64,000 nt of DNA from [Clostridium] scindens ATCC 35704 (GTDB lineage: Bacteria > Bacillota > Clostridia > Lachnospirales > Lachnospiraceae): positions 1,190,001 to 1,254,000 of the forward strand of contig NZ_CP036170.1 in the NCBI RefSeq assembly GCF_004295125.1, given 5' to 3'. Shown here piece after piece: positions 46,911 through 56,057 of the stretch. The notes under the pieces are model-generated. The model saw nothing but the letters and a program-made list of their open reading frames with translations, had not been told where the DNA came from and did no database searches. Within the stretch, counting starts at the first letter, position 1. Each line of letters starts with the position of its first letter. A program made the position numbers and the translations under genes.

Positions 46911-46942
46911 GGACGCGGCACTTTTCAAAAGTGCTGCGCCCT
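46911..46942. repeat. palindrome, diverged copy of the CACTTTT/AAAAGTG family
   Basis: GGACGCGGCACTTTT-C-AAAAGTGCTGCGCCC: fifteen-base arms with one mismatch and one G-T pair. It shares the loop and CACTTTT core with the palindromes at 17914 and 30794, while the outer arms differ (CGCGG instead of CGTAA). Confidence 0.65.
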
Positions 46943-46982
46943 ACTTGCGCTTATTGAAAAAAAACATTACAATAATAATATT

Positions 46983-48134
46983 ATGGATGAATTAAGAAAA
47001 TTATTACAGGAAAATCTAAATATAGAGTTTATCTCAGCAGTTCTGAGCAATCCACGGCAAAAGGAGGAGGCATCCAAGATTAAGGTGCGTCCTTTGCTTA
47101 AGAAGGAGCAGTTGGTGTTCCAGTTGGAGATATTCCGGAACAATCAGGTATTTCATAAAAACGCCGATCCCGGTGAAACCTGCCAGTTTCTGCTTGGGTA
47201 CATGGAAAATATGCGCCAGATGCAGATGGAGACGAAGAAATATGCTTATACGGTGCTGGTAAGCAAGAAGGGCAAGGTAACGGTGAAGAGGAAGGCTGCA
47301 AAAGGTACGCCGGCCAGTGTGGATCTAAGCCATAACCGAAAGAAGCAGTACATTCTGGAAGAGGACGTGCCGGTGCCATTTCTTCAGGACTTGGGAGTTA
47401 TGACGCCGGAAGGAAGGATCGTCCATGCAAGATTCGACAAATTCCGCCAGATCAATCGTTTCCTTGAGTTTATCGAGGATATCCTTCCTGTCCTTGATGA
47501 GGACCGGGAGCTTACGATCCTGGATTTTGGCTGCGGGAAGTCCTACCTGACGTTTGCCATGTATTATTATCTGCATGAGAGGAAGGGTTATGATATACGG
47601 ATTATCGGCCTGGACTTAAAAAAGGATGTCATCCGTCACTGCAATGAACTGGGCAGGAAATACGGCTATGACAAGCTGACATTTTTAGAAGGCGATATTG
47701 CCGACTATGAAGGCGTCAGGAAGGTGGATATGGTGGTTACCTTGCATGCCTGCGACACGGCTACGGACTTCGCCCTGGCAAAAGCCATTGGCTGGGATGC
47801 GAAGGTGATCCTGTCTGTTCCCTGCTGTCAACATGAACTGAACCGGCAGATGGACAATGAGACATTGAAGCCTATACTTGGATATGGGCTGATCAAGGAT
47901 CGCATGGCAGCGCTGGTGACGGATGCGCTTCGGGCCCAGTATCTGGAGCGCGAAGGATATGATACCCAGATATTGGAATTCATCGATATGGAGCATACGC
48001 CTAAGAATATCCTGATACGTGCGGTCAAGACCGGGAAAAAGGGGGAGAACCTGGATGCGATCCGCCGGTGCGAGGAGTATCTTCATGTAGAGCCGATGCT
48101 TGGGAGGCTGCTGGATCATAAAGGGGAATTATAG
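46983..48134 (+). CDS. class I SAM-dependent methyltransferase
   Basis: 383-residue protein. The C-terminal half is a Rossmann methyltransferase: LTILDFGCGKSYLTFAMYYY (SAM motif I), RIIGLDLKKDV (motif II), DMVVTLHACDTATDFAL and SVPCCQHELN. This is the Methyltransf_32-type arrangement. The N-terminal 160 residues (with LLKKEQLVFQLEIFRNNQVF) may bind the substrate. The start at 46983 is chosen by homology and lacks a good ribosome-binding site; translation may be weak or use another signal. The target is unknown; RNA is a common one for this type. The next gene begins directly after its stop. Confidence 0.82.
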   Translation: MDELRKLLQENLNIEFISAVLSNPRQKEEASKIKVRPLLKKEQLVFQLEIFRNNQVFHKNADPGETCQFLLGYMENMRQMQMETKKYAYTVLVSKKGKVTVKRKAAKGTPASVDLSHNRKKQYILEEDVPVPFLQDLGVMTPEGRIVHARFDKFRQINRFLEFIEDILPVLDEDRELTILDFGCGKSYLTFAMYYYLHERKGYDIRIIGLDLKKDVIRHCNELGRKYGYDKLTFLEGDIADYEGVRKVDMVVTLHACDTATDFALAKAIGWDAKVILSVPCCQHELNRQMDNETLKPILGYGLIKDRMAALVTDALRAQYLEREGYDTQILEFIDMEHTPKNILIRAVKTGKKGENLDAIRRCEEYLHVEPMLGRLLDHKGEL

Positions 48135-50576
48135 ATGAGATTAAAGAATCGATTGATAGATGCGGGAATCCTGATAGCTGTATTCATTGTGGCAGTCATA
48201 GCCTTTAGTTATTTTACCAACAAAGGAAATAACAATATGACTGCGGATATGGGTGCGGCCACCTATCCCCAAGTATCATTTTCATATAATGGGTTTAACT
48301 TAAATACGCTGACCGGATATGCGAAAGAGATGGACATACCCGCCATGAGGGATACGGCAACTCCGGTTACAGACCAGAAGGTGGACGTTGGGATCCAGGC
48401 GTATGAAAATAAGGTGTCCAGCGTGAACTATATCGTGTATACGCTGGATGGAAAAGAAGAACTGAAAAAAGAGAAGGTTAAGAAGCCAGGAGAGGAGTTC
48501 TCCATAGACTTAAGCGCCGAAGGGCTTATGAAGGAAGAACGGGTTCTTGAAATCGTGCTCCATATGCCGGATGAGAAGTCTGTATATTTCTACACAAGGC
48601 TCGTGGATGCCACTAACGCGAATATGCTGGAATGCCTGAACTACATTAGTGATTTTCATGAGAATGCGCTGGGCAAGGTGGAGGGCGCCGGGGTCGGCGC
48701 GGCGATCGAGCCGAATGAGCAGGGAGATAACACAACGCTGCAGCATGTGACGATCCACTCGGATTATGACCATGTTTCCTGGGGCGAGTTGGAGCCATCC
48801 GTAGAGCAGGGCGAGCGGTGGAGCATTAAGGAGATCAACAGCAACTATGTTTCCGTACAGCTGGAATACAGGGTCAGGTGCAAAGGAGAGGAAAATGATA
48901 CCGATGTCTATAATGTGAAGGAGTTTTTCCGCGTCCGCCATATACCGGATGTGGCAAAGACGTATCTTCTGGATTATGACAGAACAATGGATCAGATATT
49001 TGACCCGACGAAGCACGTCCTGAATGAGAAGGGCGTACTGCTTGGAATCGTACCTCATGACATTCCTTACATGGTTAATAAGGATGGCTCTGCCGTATCC
49101 TTTGTAGTAGCAAATGAACTATGGAATTACAATAAGGGAACAGACCAGATATCCCTGGTATTTAGTTTTTCTGATGCGGAGAATACGGATGTACGCAATC
49201 TTACCGCCCAGCATGAGGTCAAGCTGCTGGAAGTAGACGATACGGGAAATACGACGTTTGCCGTCTATGGATATATGAACCGGGGCGAGCATGAAGGCGA
49301 GGTAGGAGTAGCCATCTACTACTATGATATGGAAAAGAATTCCGTGGAAGAAAAGGTATTCATTTCCAGCAATCAGTCTTCCGGAAGCGTGTCAAATGAG
49401 CTTGGGAAACTAGTTTATTACAGCGTGAATCGGGATATGCTGTATGTCATGGTAGAGGGAACCTTGTATGAATATAATGTAAAGAAGGAAGAAGAGGGAA
49501 CGCTGGTAAAAGGGCTGGAGGACAGCCAGTACGTGGTGTCGGATGACGGGCATCTGGTGGCTTATCAGTCTGGCGGGGCCTTGAATGAAGCCAGAAAGAT
49601 TATCGTCAAGAACCTGTCAAACGGAAAAGAGCGTACGGTGGAATGCGCCGAGGATGAGTGCATAAGGCCGCTTGGATTTGTAAAGAATGACTTTGTATAT
49701 GGAGTTGCCAAGACTGCCGATACTGGAAAAACGGTTTCCGGCGAGATGGCAGTGCCAATGTATAAAGTAGAGATCCAGAACAGTAAGAGCAAGGTTGTAA
49801 AGACCTACCAGATAGACGGCACTTACGTGCTGGATGCGGTTTCTGAGGACAATATGATCACGCTTAGCCGGGCTACGAAGGAAGGCGGGACATATACCAA
49901 TATAGCGCCTGACTATATTACCAACAATGAAGAGAAGGAAAAGAGCAATATATATCTGGAAACCTATACTACGGAGTTAAAGGAATCCCAGGTGAGGCTG
50001 GCATATAATGATGGAGTGACGGATAAGGAGCCGAAGGTATTGAAGCCAAAGCAGGTGCTGTTTGAGAATCCTACGGTGATAACATTTGACGATGTAGATA
50101 TCGGTAATAAGTATTATGTCTATGGCTATGGAAAACTAAAGGGGATCTATGACCGGGCAGGCGAGGCTATCAGGAATGCCAATGGCTGCAACGGCGTGGT
50201 GGTGGCATCGGACCAGTCCTATGTATGGGAGCGCGGCAACCGCAATCTCCAGTATATCATCAGCGACAAAGATGAGATCCTTCAGTCCATCCGGGACCGG
50301 CTGAGCCAGAAAGAAGCGCCGGTAGATATTATGAAGGATATAAACGACGGCAGGAGCCTGGATCTCACCGGGTGCACGACAGAGGAACTTCTGTATATCA
50401 TCAGCCAGGGCAGGCCGGTCATAGCAATGCTGGATACGGAAAATGCAGTGATACTGATCGGATACAATGAGGCAGATGTAATCTATATAGACGTTGCCAG
50501 CGGCGAGAGATTAAGCGTTCCATATGAGCAGATGGATCAGATGACGCAGGGAAGCGGCAGCACTTATGTAGGCTAG
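48135..50576 (+). CDS. large membrane-anchored surface protein, unknown function
   Basis: 813 residues. A single N-terminal helix (IDAGILIAVFIVAVIAFSYF) anchors it; the rest should lie outside. Residues about 60-330 are beta-rich, and 330-600 repeat short strand patterns (GNTTFAVYGYMNRGEHEGEV, LVYYSVNRDMLYVMVEGTLY, DSQYVVSDDGHLVAYQSGG) that look like beta-propeller blades. The last 160 residues, with ELLYIISQGRPVIAMLDTEN and VILIGYNEADVIYIDVASGE, resemble a C39-like peptidase fold, but I see no catalytic cysteine in place, so it may only bind. The start abuts the methyltransferase stop. The named folds are inferences. Confidence 0.75.
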   Translation: MRLKNRLIDAGILIAVFIVAVIAFSYFTNKGNNNMTADMGAATYPQVSFSYNGFNLNTLTGYAKEMDIPAMRDTATPVTDQKVDVGIQAYENKVSSVNYIVYTLDGKEELKKEKVKKPGEEFSIDLSAEGLMKEERVLEIVLHMPDEKSVYFYTRLVDATNANMLECLNYISDFHENALGKVEGAGVGAAIEPNEQGDNTTLQHVTIHSDYDHVSWGELEPSVEQGERWSIKEINSNYVSVQLEYRVRCKGEENDTDVYNVKEFFRVRHIPDVAKTYLLDYDRTMDQIFDPTKHVLNEKGVLLGIVPHDIPYMVNKDGSAVSFVVANELWNYNKGTDQISLVFSFSDAENTDVRNLTAQHEVKLLEVDDTGNTTFAVYGYMNRGEHEGEVGVAIYYYDMEKNSVEEKVFISSNQSSGSVSNELGKLVYYSVNRDMLYVMVEGTLYEYNVKKEEEGTLVKGLEDSQYVVSDDGHLVAYQSGGALNEARKIIVKNLSNGKERTVECAEDECIRPLGFVKNDFVYGVAKTADTGKTVSGEMAVPMYKVEIQNSKSKVVKTYQIDGTYVLDAVSEDNMITLSRATKEGGTYTNIAPDYITNNEEKEKSNIYLETYTTELKESQVRLAYNDGVTDKEPKVLKPKQVLFENPTVITFDDVDIGNKYYVYGYGKLKGIYDRAGEAIRNANGCNGVVVASDQSYVWERGNRNLQYIISDKDEILQSIRDRLSQKEAPVDIMKDINDGRSLDLTGCTTEELLYIISQGRPVIAMLDTENAVILIGYNEADVIYIDVASGERLSVPYEQMDQMTQGSGSTYVG

Positions 50577-50604
50577 TCAGGCAGACTGGAAGAAAGAATG
50601 GCGC

Positions 50605-50643
50605 AAAAAAGCAGGAAAACAATCATAAGTTTTCCTGCTTTTT
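50605..50643. terminator. bidirectional terminator between the surface protein and queT
   Basis: AAAAAGCAGGAAAAC pairs with GTTTTCCTGCTTTTT around AATCATAA; A-run on one side and T-run on the other serve both convergent genes. Confidence 0.9.
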
Positions 50644-50658
50644 GTCGCAAAGCCTGTA

Positions 50659-51153
50659 TTATACCGCAGTAGGCCGAAAGAAGATATTCTTATACTTGCG
50701 CAATGCGAAGTACAGAACCAGTCCAAGCACCCCGCAGGATAAGGCCTCTCCGATCCCAACAGTCAGCATCATAAAAGGGATAGGCAGCGCCACGCTGTAG
50801 CCGTAACGCAATACGAATGGAACGACAATCGTATTGGCGGCAATTGGCGGAAGCGGAGCCAGGAACGGGCTCTTGCCACGTAACTGATAGGTGAAGATTG
50901 CTCCGATCAGGGTTGCAAGACTTCCAAATAGGATATCCGGAAGAAGCGCGCCTCCCAAGATGTTGCCCACCAGACATCCTACAAACAGCCCGGGTATCGC
51001 AGCCGGGGTGAATAGAGGCAGGATAGTAAGGGCCTCGGAAATCCTGACTTGGACCTCTCCAAAAGAAAACGGCGCAAATACATAAGTAAGCACCACATAG
51101 ATGGCAGCAATCATAGCTGCCTGGGTCAGAAAAGTAACGTTTTTGTTCTTCAT
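50659..51153 (-). CDS. queT: queuosine-precursor ECF transporter substrate-binding subunit QueT
   Basis: 164-residue S-component membrane protein of the QueT family (COG4708), which with a shared ECF energy module imports a queuosine precursor such as preQ1. About five helices; family segments FGEVQVRISEALTILPLFTP (34-53) and FVGCLVGNILGGALLPDILF. No ATPase or EcfT gene lies near, as usual for group II ECF systems. ATG follows AAAGGAG. Its leader has a pseudoknot that fits a preQ1 riboswitch, supporting the assignment. Confidence 0.92.
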   Translation of the reverse strand: MKNKNVTFLTQAAMIAAIYVVLTYVFAPFSFGEVQVRISEALTILPLFTPAAIPGLFVGCLVGNILGGALLPDILFGSLATLIGAIFTYQLRGKSPFLAPLPPIAANTIVVPFVLRYGYSVALPIPFMMLTVGIGEALSCGVLGLVLYFALRKYKNIFFRPTAV

Positions 51154-51159
51154 AATATT

Positions 51160-51247
51160 GTCTCCTTTAGTTTTGTTTTACGTGTGGAAGGTCTCGAACA
51201 CACGATTCATTTTACGGCGGGAATCGCCGGCAAGCCCTTAAGACCTT
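51160..51247 (-). promoter_or_regulatory. candidate preQ1 riboswitch ahead of queT
   Basis: On the minus strand AAGGTCT (51247-51241) pairs with AGACCTT (51194-51188). Inside this loop a hairpin forms (CGGCG/CGCCG, 51229-51215), and CGTGTG (51204-51199) pairs with CACACG (51186-51181) behind the first stem, making an H-type pseudoknot. An A-rich tail (TAAAACAAAACTAAAGGAG) carrying the ribosome-binding site follows directly. A pseudoknot with an inserted hairpin ahead of queT fits preQ1 class II or III. The class is not decided. Confidence 0.7.
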
Positions 51248-51426
51248 AGTTTTATTGGCTTTGGGACGGTTGATAGTATAGCATGCGGGAAAAGAAAAAT
51301 CAATGGATCAACCTAAATTCTCTAAATGAGAACAAATTATGGATTTGTTAAGACGGACACAAGAATTAGAGACGCAAAAAGTCATATTATTATGGAAGAA
51401 TGGTGCTGTACTGGCAGCCCTGCCAC

Positions 51427-52956
51427 TTACTCGCCGCGTATCATTTTGATATATTTACTAGGTGTCATCCCTGTGGATTTTTTAAATATCTGGCTGAAGT
51501 ACTGTGGATTATTCTCACATCCAACCATATCTGCAACACATTGGATGGAGTCAATATTTCCAGACGCCAATATTTCCTTTGCTTTCTTTATCCGTGTATC
51601 TGTCAAGTATTTTGAAAACTTACATCCTGTTTCTTTCAGGAACTTTTTACTCAGGTAATCTACATTCATAAACAGGTAATTCTCTGCTATCCATTTTAAA
51701 GACAATTCTGCGTCCTCTATATGCTTTTCTACATACTCCATGATCTTCTGGCTGATATCCCCCGTATGCTTTGACGAATGGTATTCTTCATAGGAAGCAG
51801 CCAGGTGTTCCTTAAGAAGCGCGAAGATGGTGCTGCAGTCATTTTCCTGATCCAGCTTTACCAGGAATTCCGCGGCTGTCACCATGTCATACGTATGGTT
51901 ATTAGAGACCGAAAATATGATAACAGAAGCAGCCAGCTGCTTTAAAAAATCAGCATCCGATATGGACTGTAAGGTGCAAAGCAGCGACTGAAAAGCTGGG
52001 TTTGATGAATCATCCTGTTCCGAAAATGCAGAAGAAGTAAGCTTTTGCACTTCTTTGATAATGTTCTGGTAATTATATATTGAAAAAGTAGTGGTGTCTT
52101 CTGCAAAATAAATGATCTCGTATTTTCTTAAATGCTGTATTAATTCTTTTAGCAGTTCTTGGAGATTGGGGTATGATTCATGCCTGTATTCAATAGAAAC
52201 CGGCTGGTTTAAGCTGAGTGTATCTAAAAAATGATAAATACTGCTCAAATCAAGCTGCATGGCTGGAAAAAAGAAAACCAATGTATTGTAGACGTAAATC
52301 ACGCTGAATCTAATACCGGGAAAGTGCTTATTGCGAAACTGGCGCAGCTGTATTAGCACATCTTTATAATTGTCCGGAATTACATAATAAACATAAAACA
52401 TCTCATAACGAGTATCTTCGAAATCAAGATACTGCTTATAATTACAGGCAATCTGGGAGATACCGGTGTCTGCTTCCTGTGCTTCAAGACTCAGGCTGTC
52501 ATTGATAATTCCGACCATCAAGTTCTGATTGATATTGCGGCTTATGAGAGTCTGGGGAGTCTCGCCTCTGGTGGCAAGATAATTTGTATAATCTTTTATT
52601 ACATCCTGCAGGCTCTCAATAATCTGTTCTTCATTGCAAGGCTTAAGCAGATAATGTTTCACTCCATACTGCATGGCCTTTTTTGCATATTCAAATTCCC
52701 CATAACCCGACAATATTATAAAATGAGTGTCTTTATTGATCCCGTGGATCTTCTGAATCAGGTCCAGCCCGGAGAGTCCCGGCATCTTGATATCAGTAAG
52801 AACAATGTCCGGGTATTCATCGAGGATCATATTATAAGCTTCAATTCCATCCCTGGCTGTACCAATCAGCTGGATTCCAAGAGAATTCCAGTCAATCAGT
52901 CCGGCCATAGTTTCACGGATAATCTTTTCGTCATCAACAATCAGTAGTTTTAACAT
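51427..52956 (-). CDS. AraC-type response regulator (YesN-like)
   Basis: 509 residues. The N-terminal receiver has D8-D9 and phospho-acceptor D55 (VLTDIKMPG), with K in HYLLKPCNE. A long middle region (about 130-400) is helical and poorly conserved. Two AraC-type helix-turn-helix motifs end the protein (YLSKKFLKETGCKFSKYL, ADMVGCENNPQYFSQIFKKS). It works with the YesM-like kinase, which overlaps its start by 23 bases, and likely controls the divergent sugar ABC operon at 54930. Confidence 0.93.
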   Translation of the reverse strand: MLKLLIVDDEKIIRETMAGLIDWNSLGIQLIGTARDGIEAYNMILDEYPDIVLTDIKMPGLSGLDLIQKIHGINKDTHFIILSGYGEFEYAKKAMQYGVKHYLLKPCNEEQIIESLQDVIKDYTNYLATRGETPQTLISRNINQNLMVGIINDSLSLEAQEADTGISQIACNYKQYLDFEDTRYEMFYVYYVIPDNYKDVLIQLRQFRNKHFPGIRFSVIYVYNTLVFFFPAMQLDLSSIYHFLDTLSLNQPVSIEYRHESYPNLQELLKELIQHLRKYEIIYFAEDTTTFSIYNYQNIIKEVQKLTSSAFSEQDDSSNPAFQSLLCTLQSISDADFLKQLAASVIIFSVSNNHTYDMVTAAEFLVKLDQENDCSTIFALLKEHLAASYEEYHSSKHTGDISQKIMEYVEKHIEDAELSLKWIAENYLFMNVDYLSKKFLKETGCKFSKYLTDTRIKKAKEILASGNIDSIQCVADMVGCENNPQYFSQIFKKSTGMTPSKYIKMIRGE

Positions 52957-54718
52957 GTTCTCCTCCTGGTATAATAATTCTGGCTACTGCATGCTCGTCG
53001 TCTTTATTAAATAGATGAAGTCCGTACTCTGAACCGTACGTGAGCTGGATGCGCTTGTGGATATTGAGCAGGCCGATCCCGAATCCATGGGGGGTTACCA
53101 GCCCCTGATCAAGCTTTCTTAACAAATCTTGTTCAAACTGGGAATCATTATTGACCACATCTATATATACGTAATCCCCGGAACGGGTACCTTCAATCTG
53201 GATATGGCACACTTCCGTGCTTTCTTCCATCGCATAGTTGATTGCATTTTCCACAAGGGGCTGTATGGTCAGGTGGGGCAGACTGATATCCATGATAGAG
53301 TCATCTATTTGCTTTGTATATTCAAGGCGGTCTTCAAAACGGATCTGCTGTATGGTCAGGTAGCTTTTAACAATTTCGAGTTCACGGCGGACCGTAAAGG
53401 TCTTATCTTTTGTATTTAAGGTTTCCCGCATAAGTGTGCCCAGCGACTCTACCATGGATGATATATCTTTTTCACCGATAGCTTTTGCGCGCCAGTTGAC
53501 AGCCTCCAGTGTATTGTAAAGAAAATGAGGGTTGATCTGGTTTTCTAATGCCTTTAAACGGGCATCTTTCGAAAGAATTTCATTTACATAGTTCTCCTGG
53601 ATTAGATTCTGTATCTTTAAGGCCATATGGTCAAACTGGTTGTGCAGTACCCCGACCTCATCTGTGCGCCCGCTATAATCGTATCCTGTATCCGGAGGCG
53701 TGGATTCATCTCTTCCGAAGGCCTTCATTTTTTGGATAAGCCGACTGAAATCGCTGGTTACAGAACGGATGAGCATCCTGGACAGCAAGAGGGAAATGAG
53801 AACAGAAACAAGGATTACCACCAGTGCCATGAGTTTTGTAAAGTTTAATGTAGCTGATATATGTCCGTATGGGACAAGGCAGATATAATTCCAGGACGTG
53901 TTCCCAATGGAGCCTTTCACTGCAAAATATTTACCAGCATTTACAGAAATCACACCATAGTCGGTCTTCAGCTTCTTTCCAATTGTGTTGATCTCGTCGG
54001 AATCCAGACTTTCTGAGTGGTAAAACTCTGTATCTGTGTCAAATAATATATATTGTGTTTCATCTGAATGCAGGACAGAGTTGGTAGAAGAACGTACCAG
54101 ACGGTCCATGTCTACGCCTACGACAACCGTACCTAATGTCTGGAAATTCATCTGGTCAACCCTGCGGCATTCACGTCCAAGAAAGAGCCCGTAGGAATTG
54201 CAGTAATCTGTAACCCAGTATGGATATCCGGAGTTGTTATTAGCAGCTTTAACCACATTTTGGTGGACCGCATCCGGCACTTGAGAACTTCTGGCCTCAT
54301 AGCTTTGGGTTGCACCCTGTGCATGATATAGATTAATGTAACTAATATTGTTATCTTTATACGTCTGATAATAATCTGCAATCAATGTGTTTAGTGAATT
54401 CTCAGCATTTTTTATACGGATATCAGGATCTTCTTCTGCCAGAGTGATCAGGTTTTTTCTTATGTTAGAGTTGGAGACGACCGCGCTTGTCATAGATTCG
54501 ATGTTTGACAGCTTTTTTGATATATCCTGGGAACTATATGTGAGTGAACCCGCAAGAGCCTGGTACAGCAGTTTATTACTGGAATTTAAGACCAGCAGTA
54601 TACCACTGACCGAAGCGGATATCATTAAGAACACAACAATTAAAATGATACATACGATCTTTGTGCTCAACTGGGAATTTGTGATTTTACTGATAAAAGA
54701 TTTTTTACTTCTTAGCAT
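52934..54718 (-). CDS. YesM-family sensor histidine kinase
   Basis: 594 residues. Membrane helices at about 20-40 and 290-310 enclose a Cache/dCache-like outside domain. A HAMP-like linker precedes the His_kinase domain, with the phospho-accepting histidine in NPHFLYNTLEAVNW. The ATP-binding domain follows (IQPLVENAINYAM, GFGIGLLNIHKRIQ). YesMN pairs in Firmicutes usually sense extracellular sugars and control ABC transporters. It is divergent from the sugar-binding lipoprotein gene across 211 bases. Confidence 0.93.
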   Translation of the reverse strand: MLRSKKSFISKITNSQLSTKIVCIILIVVFLMISASVSGILLVLNSSNKLLYQALAGSLTYSSQDISKKLSNIESMTSAVVSNSNIRKNLITLAEEDPDIRIKNAENSLNTLIADYYQTYKDNNISYINLYHAQGATQSYEARSSQVPDAVHQNVVKAANNNSGYPYWVTDYCNSYGLFLGRECRRVDQMNFQTLGTVVVGVDMDRLVRSSTNSVLHSDETQYILFDTDTEFYHSESLDSDEINTIGKKLKTDYGVISVNAGKYFAVKGSIGNTSWNYICLVPYGHISATLNFTKLMALVVILVSVLISLLLSRMLIRSVTSDFSRLIQKMKAFGRDESTPPDTGYDYSGRTDEVGVLHNQFDHMALKIQNLIQENYVNEILSKDARLKALENQINPHFLYNTLEAVNWRAKAIGEKDISSMVESLGTLMRETLNTKDKTFTVRRELEIVKSYLTIQQIRFEDRLEYTKQIDDSIMDISLPHLTIQPLVENAINYAMEESTEVCHIQIEGTRSGDYVYIDVVNNDSQFEQDLLRKLDQGLVTPHGFGIGLLNIHKRIQLTYGSEYGLHLFNKDDEHAVARIIIPGGEHVKTTDC

Positions 54719-54929
54719 AAATATACCTGTTTCCTTATGTGAATAATGTTAGTATTGAGGTTTTTCTTATTATAATGCATATTTCAACAGGGAAAAAGGG
54801 ATTTAGAAAATAGAACGGAATTTTGAAAAAGGATGTCGGAAAAGTTTATATTAATTTTATAATACTGTCTTTATAATGTGCTTATACAAAAGAAACTCAT
54901 AAATCACACAATGTTAAGGAGGAAAGAAA

Positions 54930-55982
54930 ATGAAAAAGATTGTTTCTGTATTGTTATGTGTAATGATGATTGCAGTACTAGCGGCAGGATGCGGCAGCAG
55001 TGATGCAGGATCAGGAGGCAAGTCTGACAGTTCGAAGACAAAAGACACTGGAGATGATAAGACAGCAAATCCAGAAGAGTATCAGGTAGTTATGATTGTA
55101 AAACAGAGTGATTCCTGGTTCGATGATATGACTACTGGAGTAGAGCAGCTTAAGAAGGATACCGGTTTAAATGTATCTGTACAAGTACCGGAGACAGGGG
55201 ATGCAGCAAGCCAGATCTCTATTATGGAAGATCTGATAGCACAGGGCGTGGACGCTATCTGTATTGTACCAAATGATCCGGATGCGCTTGTTCCTACGAT
55301 CGAAAAAGCAAAAGAGTCTGGTATTGTTGTTGTAACGCATGAGGCGCCTGGTATTGCAGAAAATGTTGACCTGGATGTAGAAGCTTTTGTCAATGAAGAA
55401 TTTGGTAAGTTATTCGGAGAGAAGCTTGCAAAGTCTATGGACGGAAAAGGCCAGTATGCTGGTTTTGTCGGCGGTCTTACGATGGAGACTCATATGGCCT
55501 GGTATAAAGCAGCAATCGAATATATTAAAGAAAACTATCCAGATATGGAATGTGTGACAGAAGAACCTTATGAGGATGGTAACAGCGTTGACGGCGCACA
55601 TGATAAGACATTAGAAATCCTGAAAGCATATCCAGATATCAAAGGGCTCTTTGACTGTTCTGCACATGGCGGCGGAATCTGTGAGGCACTGCAGGAAAAG
55701 AATAAGACAGATGACGTATCAGTCGTATCACTGGCACTGCCTTCTATGTCTGCCACATACCTGGAAGATGGATCTATGAAAGCAGGACTTGCATGGAGAC
55801 CGGCGGACGCAGGTTATGCAACATGCTATGCTGCATATCTGCTGGCATCTGGACAGAAGGTAGAAACAGGTACTGACCTTAAGATTACTGGTTATGAAGA
55901 TATCCAGGTAAAAGACGGTGTGGCATATGGTAATGCGCCTCTGGAATTTTCAGCTGATAATATAAACGATTATAAATTCTGA
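54930..55982 (+). CDS. sugar-type ABC transporter substrate-binding lipoprotein
   Basis: 350-residue periplasmic-binding-protein-type lipoprotein (LacI/RbsB fold). The signal peptide ends in a lipobox (AAGC, cysteine 21), followed by a serine/glycine/lysine-rich linker to about 45. Ligand-domain segments: VVMIVKQSDSWFDDMTTGVE, LIAQGVDAICIVPNDPDALV, FVGGLTMETHMAW and AYPDIKGLFDCSAHGG. The sequence is closest to autoinducer-2/rhamnose-type binding proteins (RhaS/LsrB), ligand unknown. ATG follows AAGGAGG. First gene of a five-gene operon. TATAAT at 54872-54877 is a plausible -10. Confidence 0.92.
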   Translation: MKKIVSVLLCVMMIAVLAAGCGSSDAGSGGKSDSSKTKDTGDDKTANPEEYQVVMIVKQSDSWFDDMTTGVEQLKKDTGLNVSVQVPETGDAASQISIMEDLIAQGVDAICIVPNDPDALVPTIEKAKESGIVVVTHEAPGIAENVDLDVEAFVNEEFGKLFGEKLAKSMDGKGQYAGFVGGLTMETHMAWYKAAIEYIKENYPDMECVTEEPYEDGNSVDGAHDKTLEILKAYPDIKGLFDCSAHGGGICEALQEKNKTDDVSVVSLALPSMSATYLEDGSMKAGLAWRPADAGYATCYAAYLLASGQKVETGTDLKITGYEDIQVKDGVAYGNAPLEFSADNINDYKF

Positions 55983-55991
55983 TAAGAAAAG

Positions 55992-56042
55992 GGTGCCGCA
56001 AAATAACAAGAGAATAGTTATTGGGCGGCACCTGAATTTATT
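55992..56042 (+). other. intercistronic hairpin behind the binding-protein gene
   Basis: GGTGCCGC (55992-55999) pairs exactly with GCGGCACC (56035-56042); no T-run follows. Such stems behind binding-protein genes often stabilise the upstream mRNA, giving more binding protein than permease. Confidence 0.65.
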
Positions 56043-56057
56043 CATGGAGGTGAGATC

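Noticed and set aside
54148-54381. Minus-strand 77-codon frame inside the YesM-like kinase
   Set aside because: Overlaps the sensor kinase gene in another frame with no homology or start signal.
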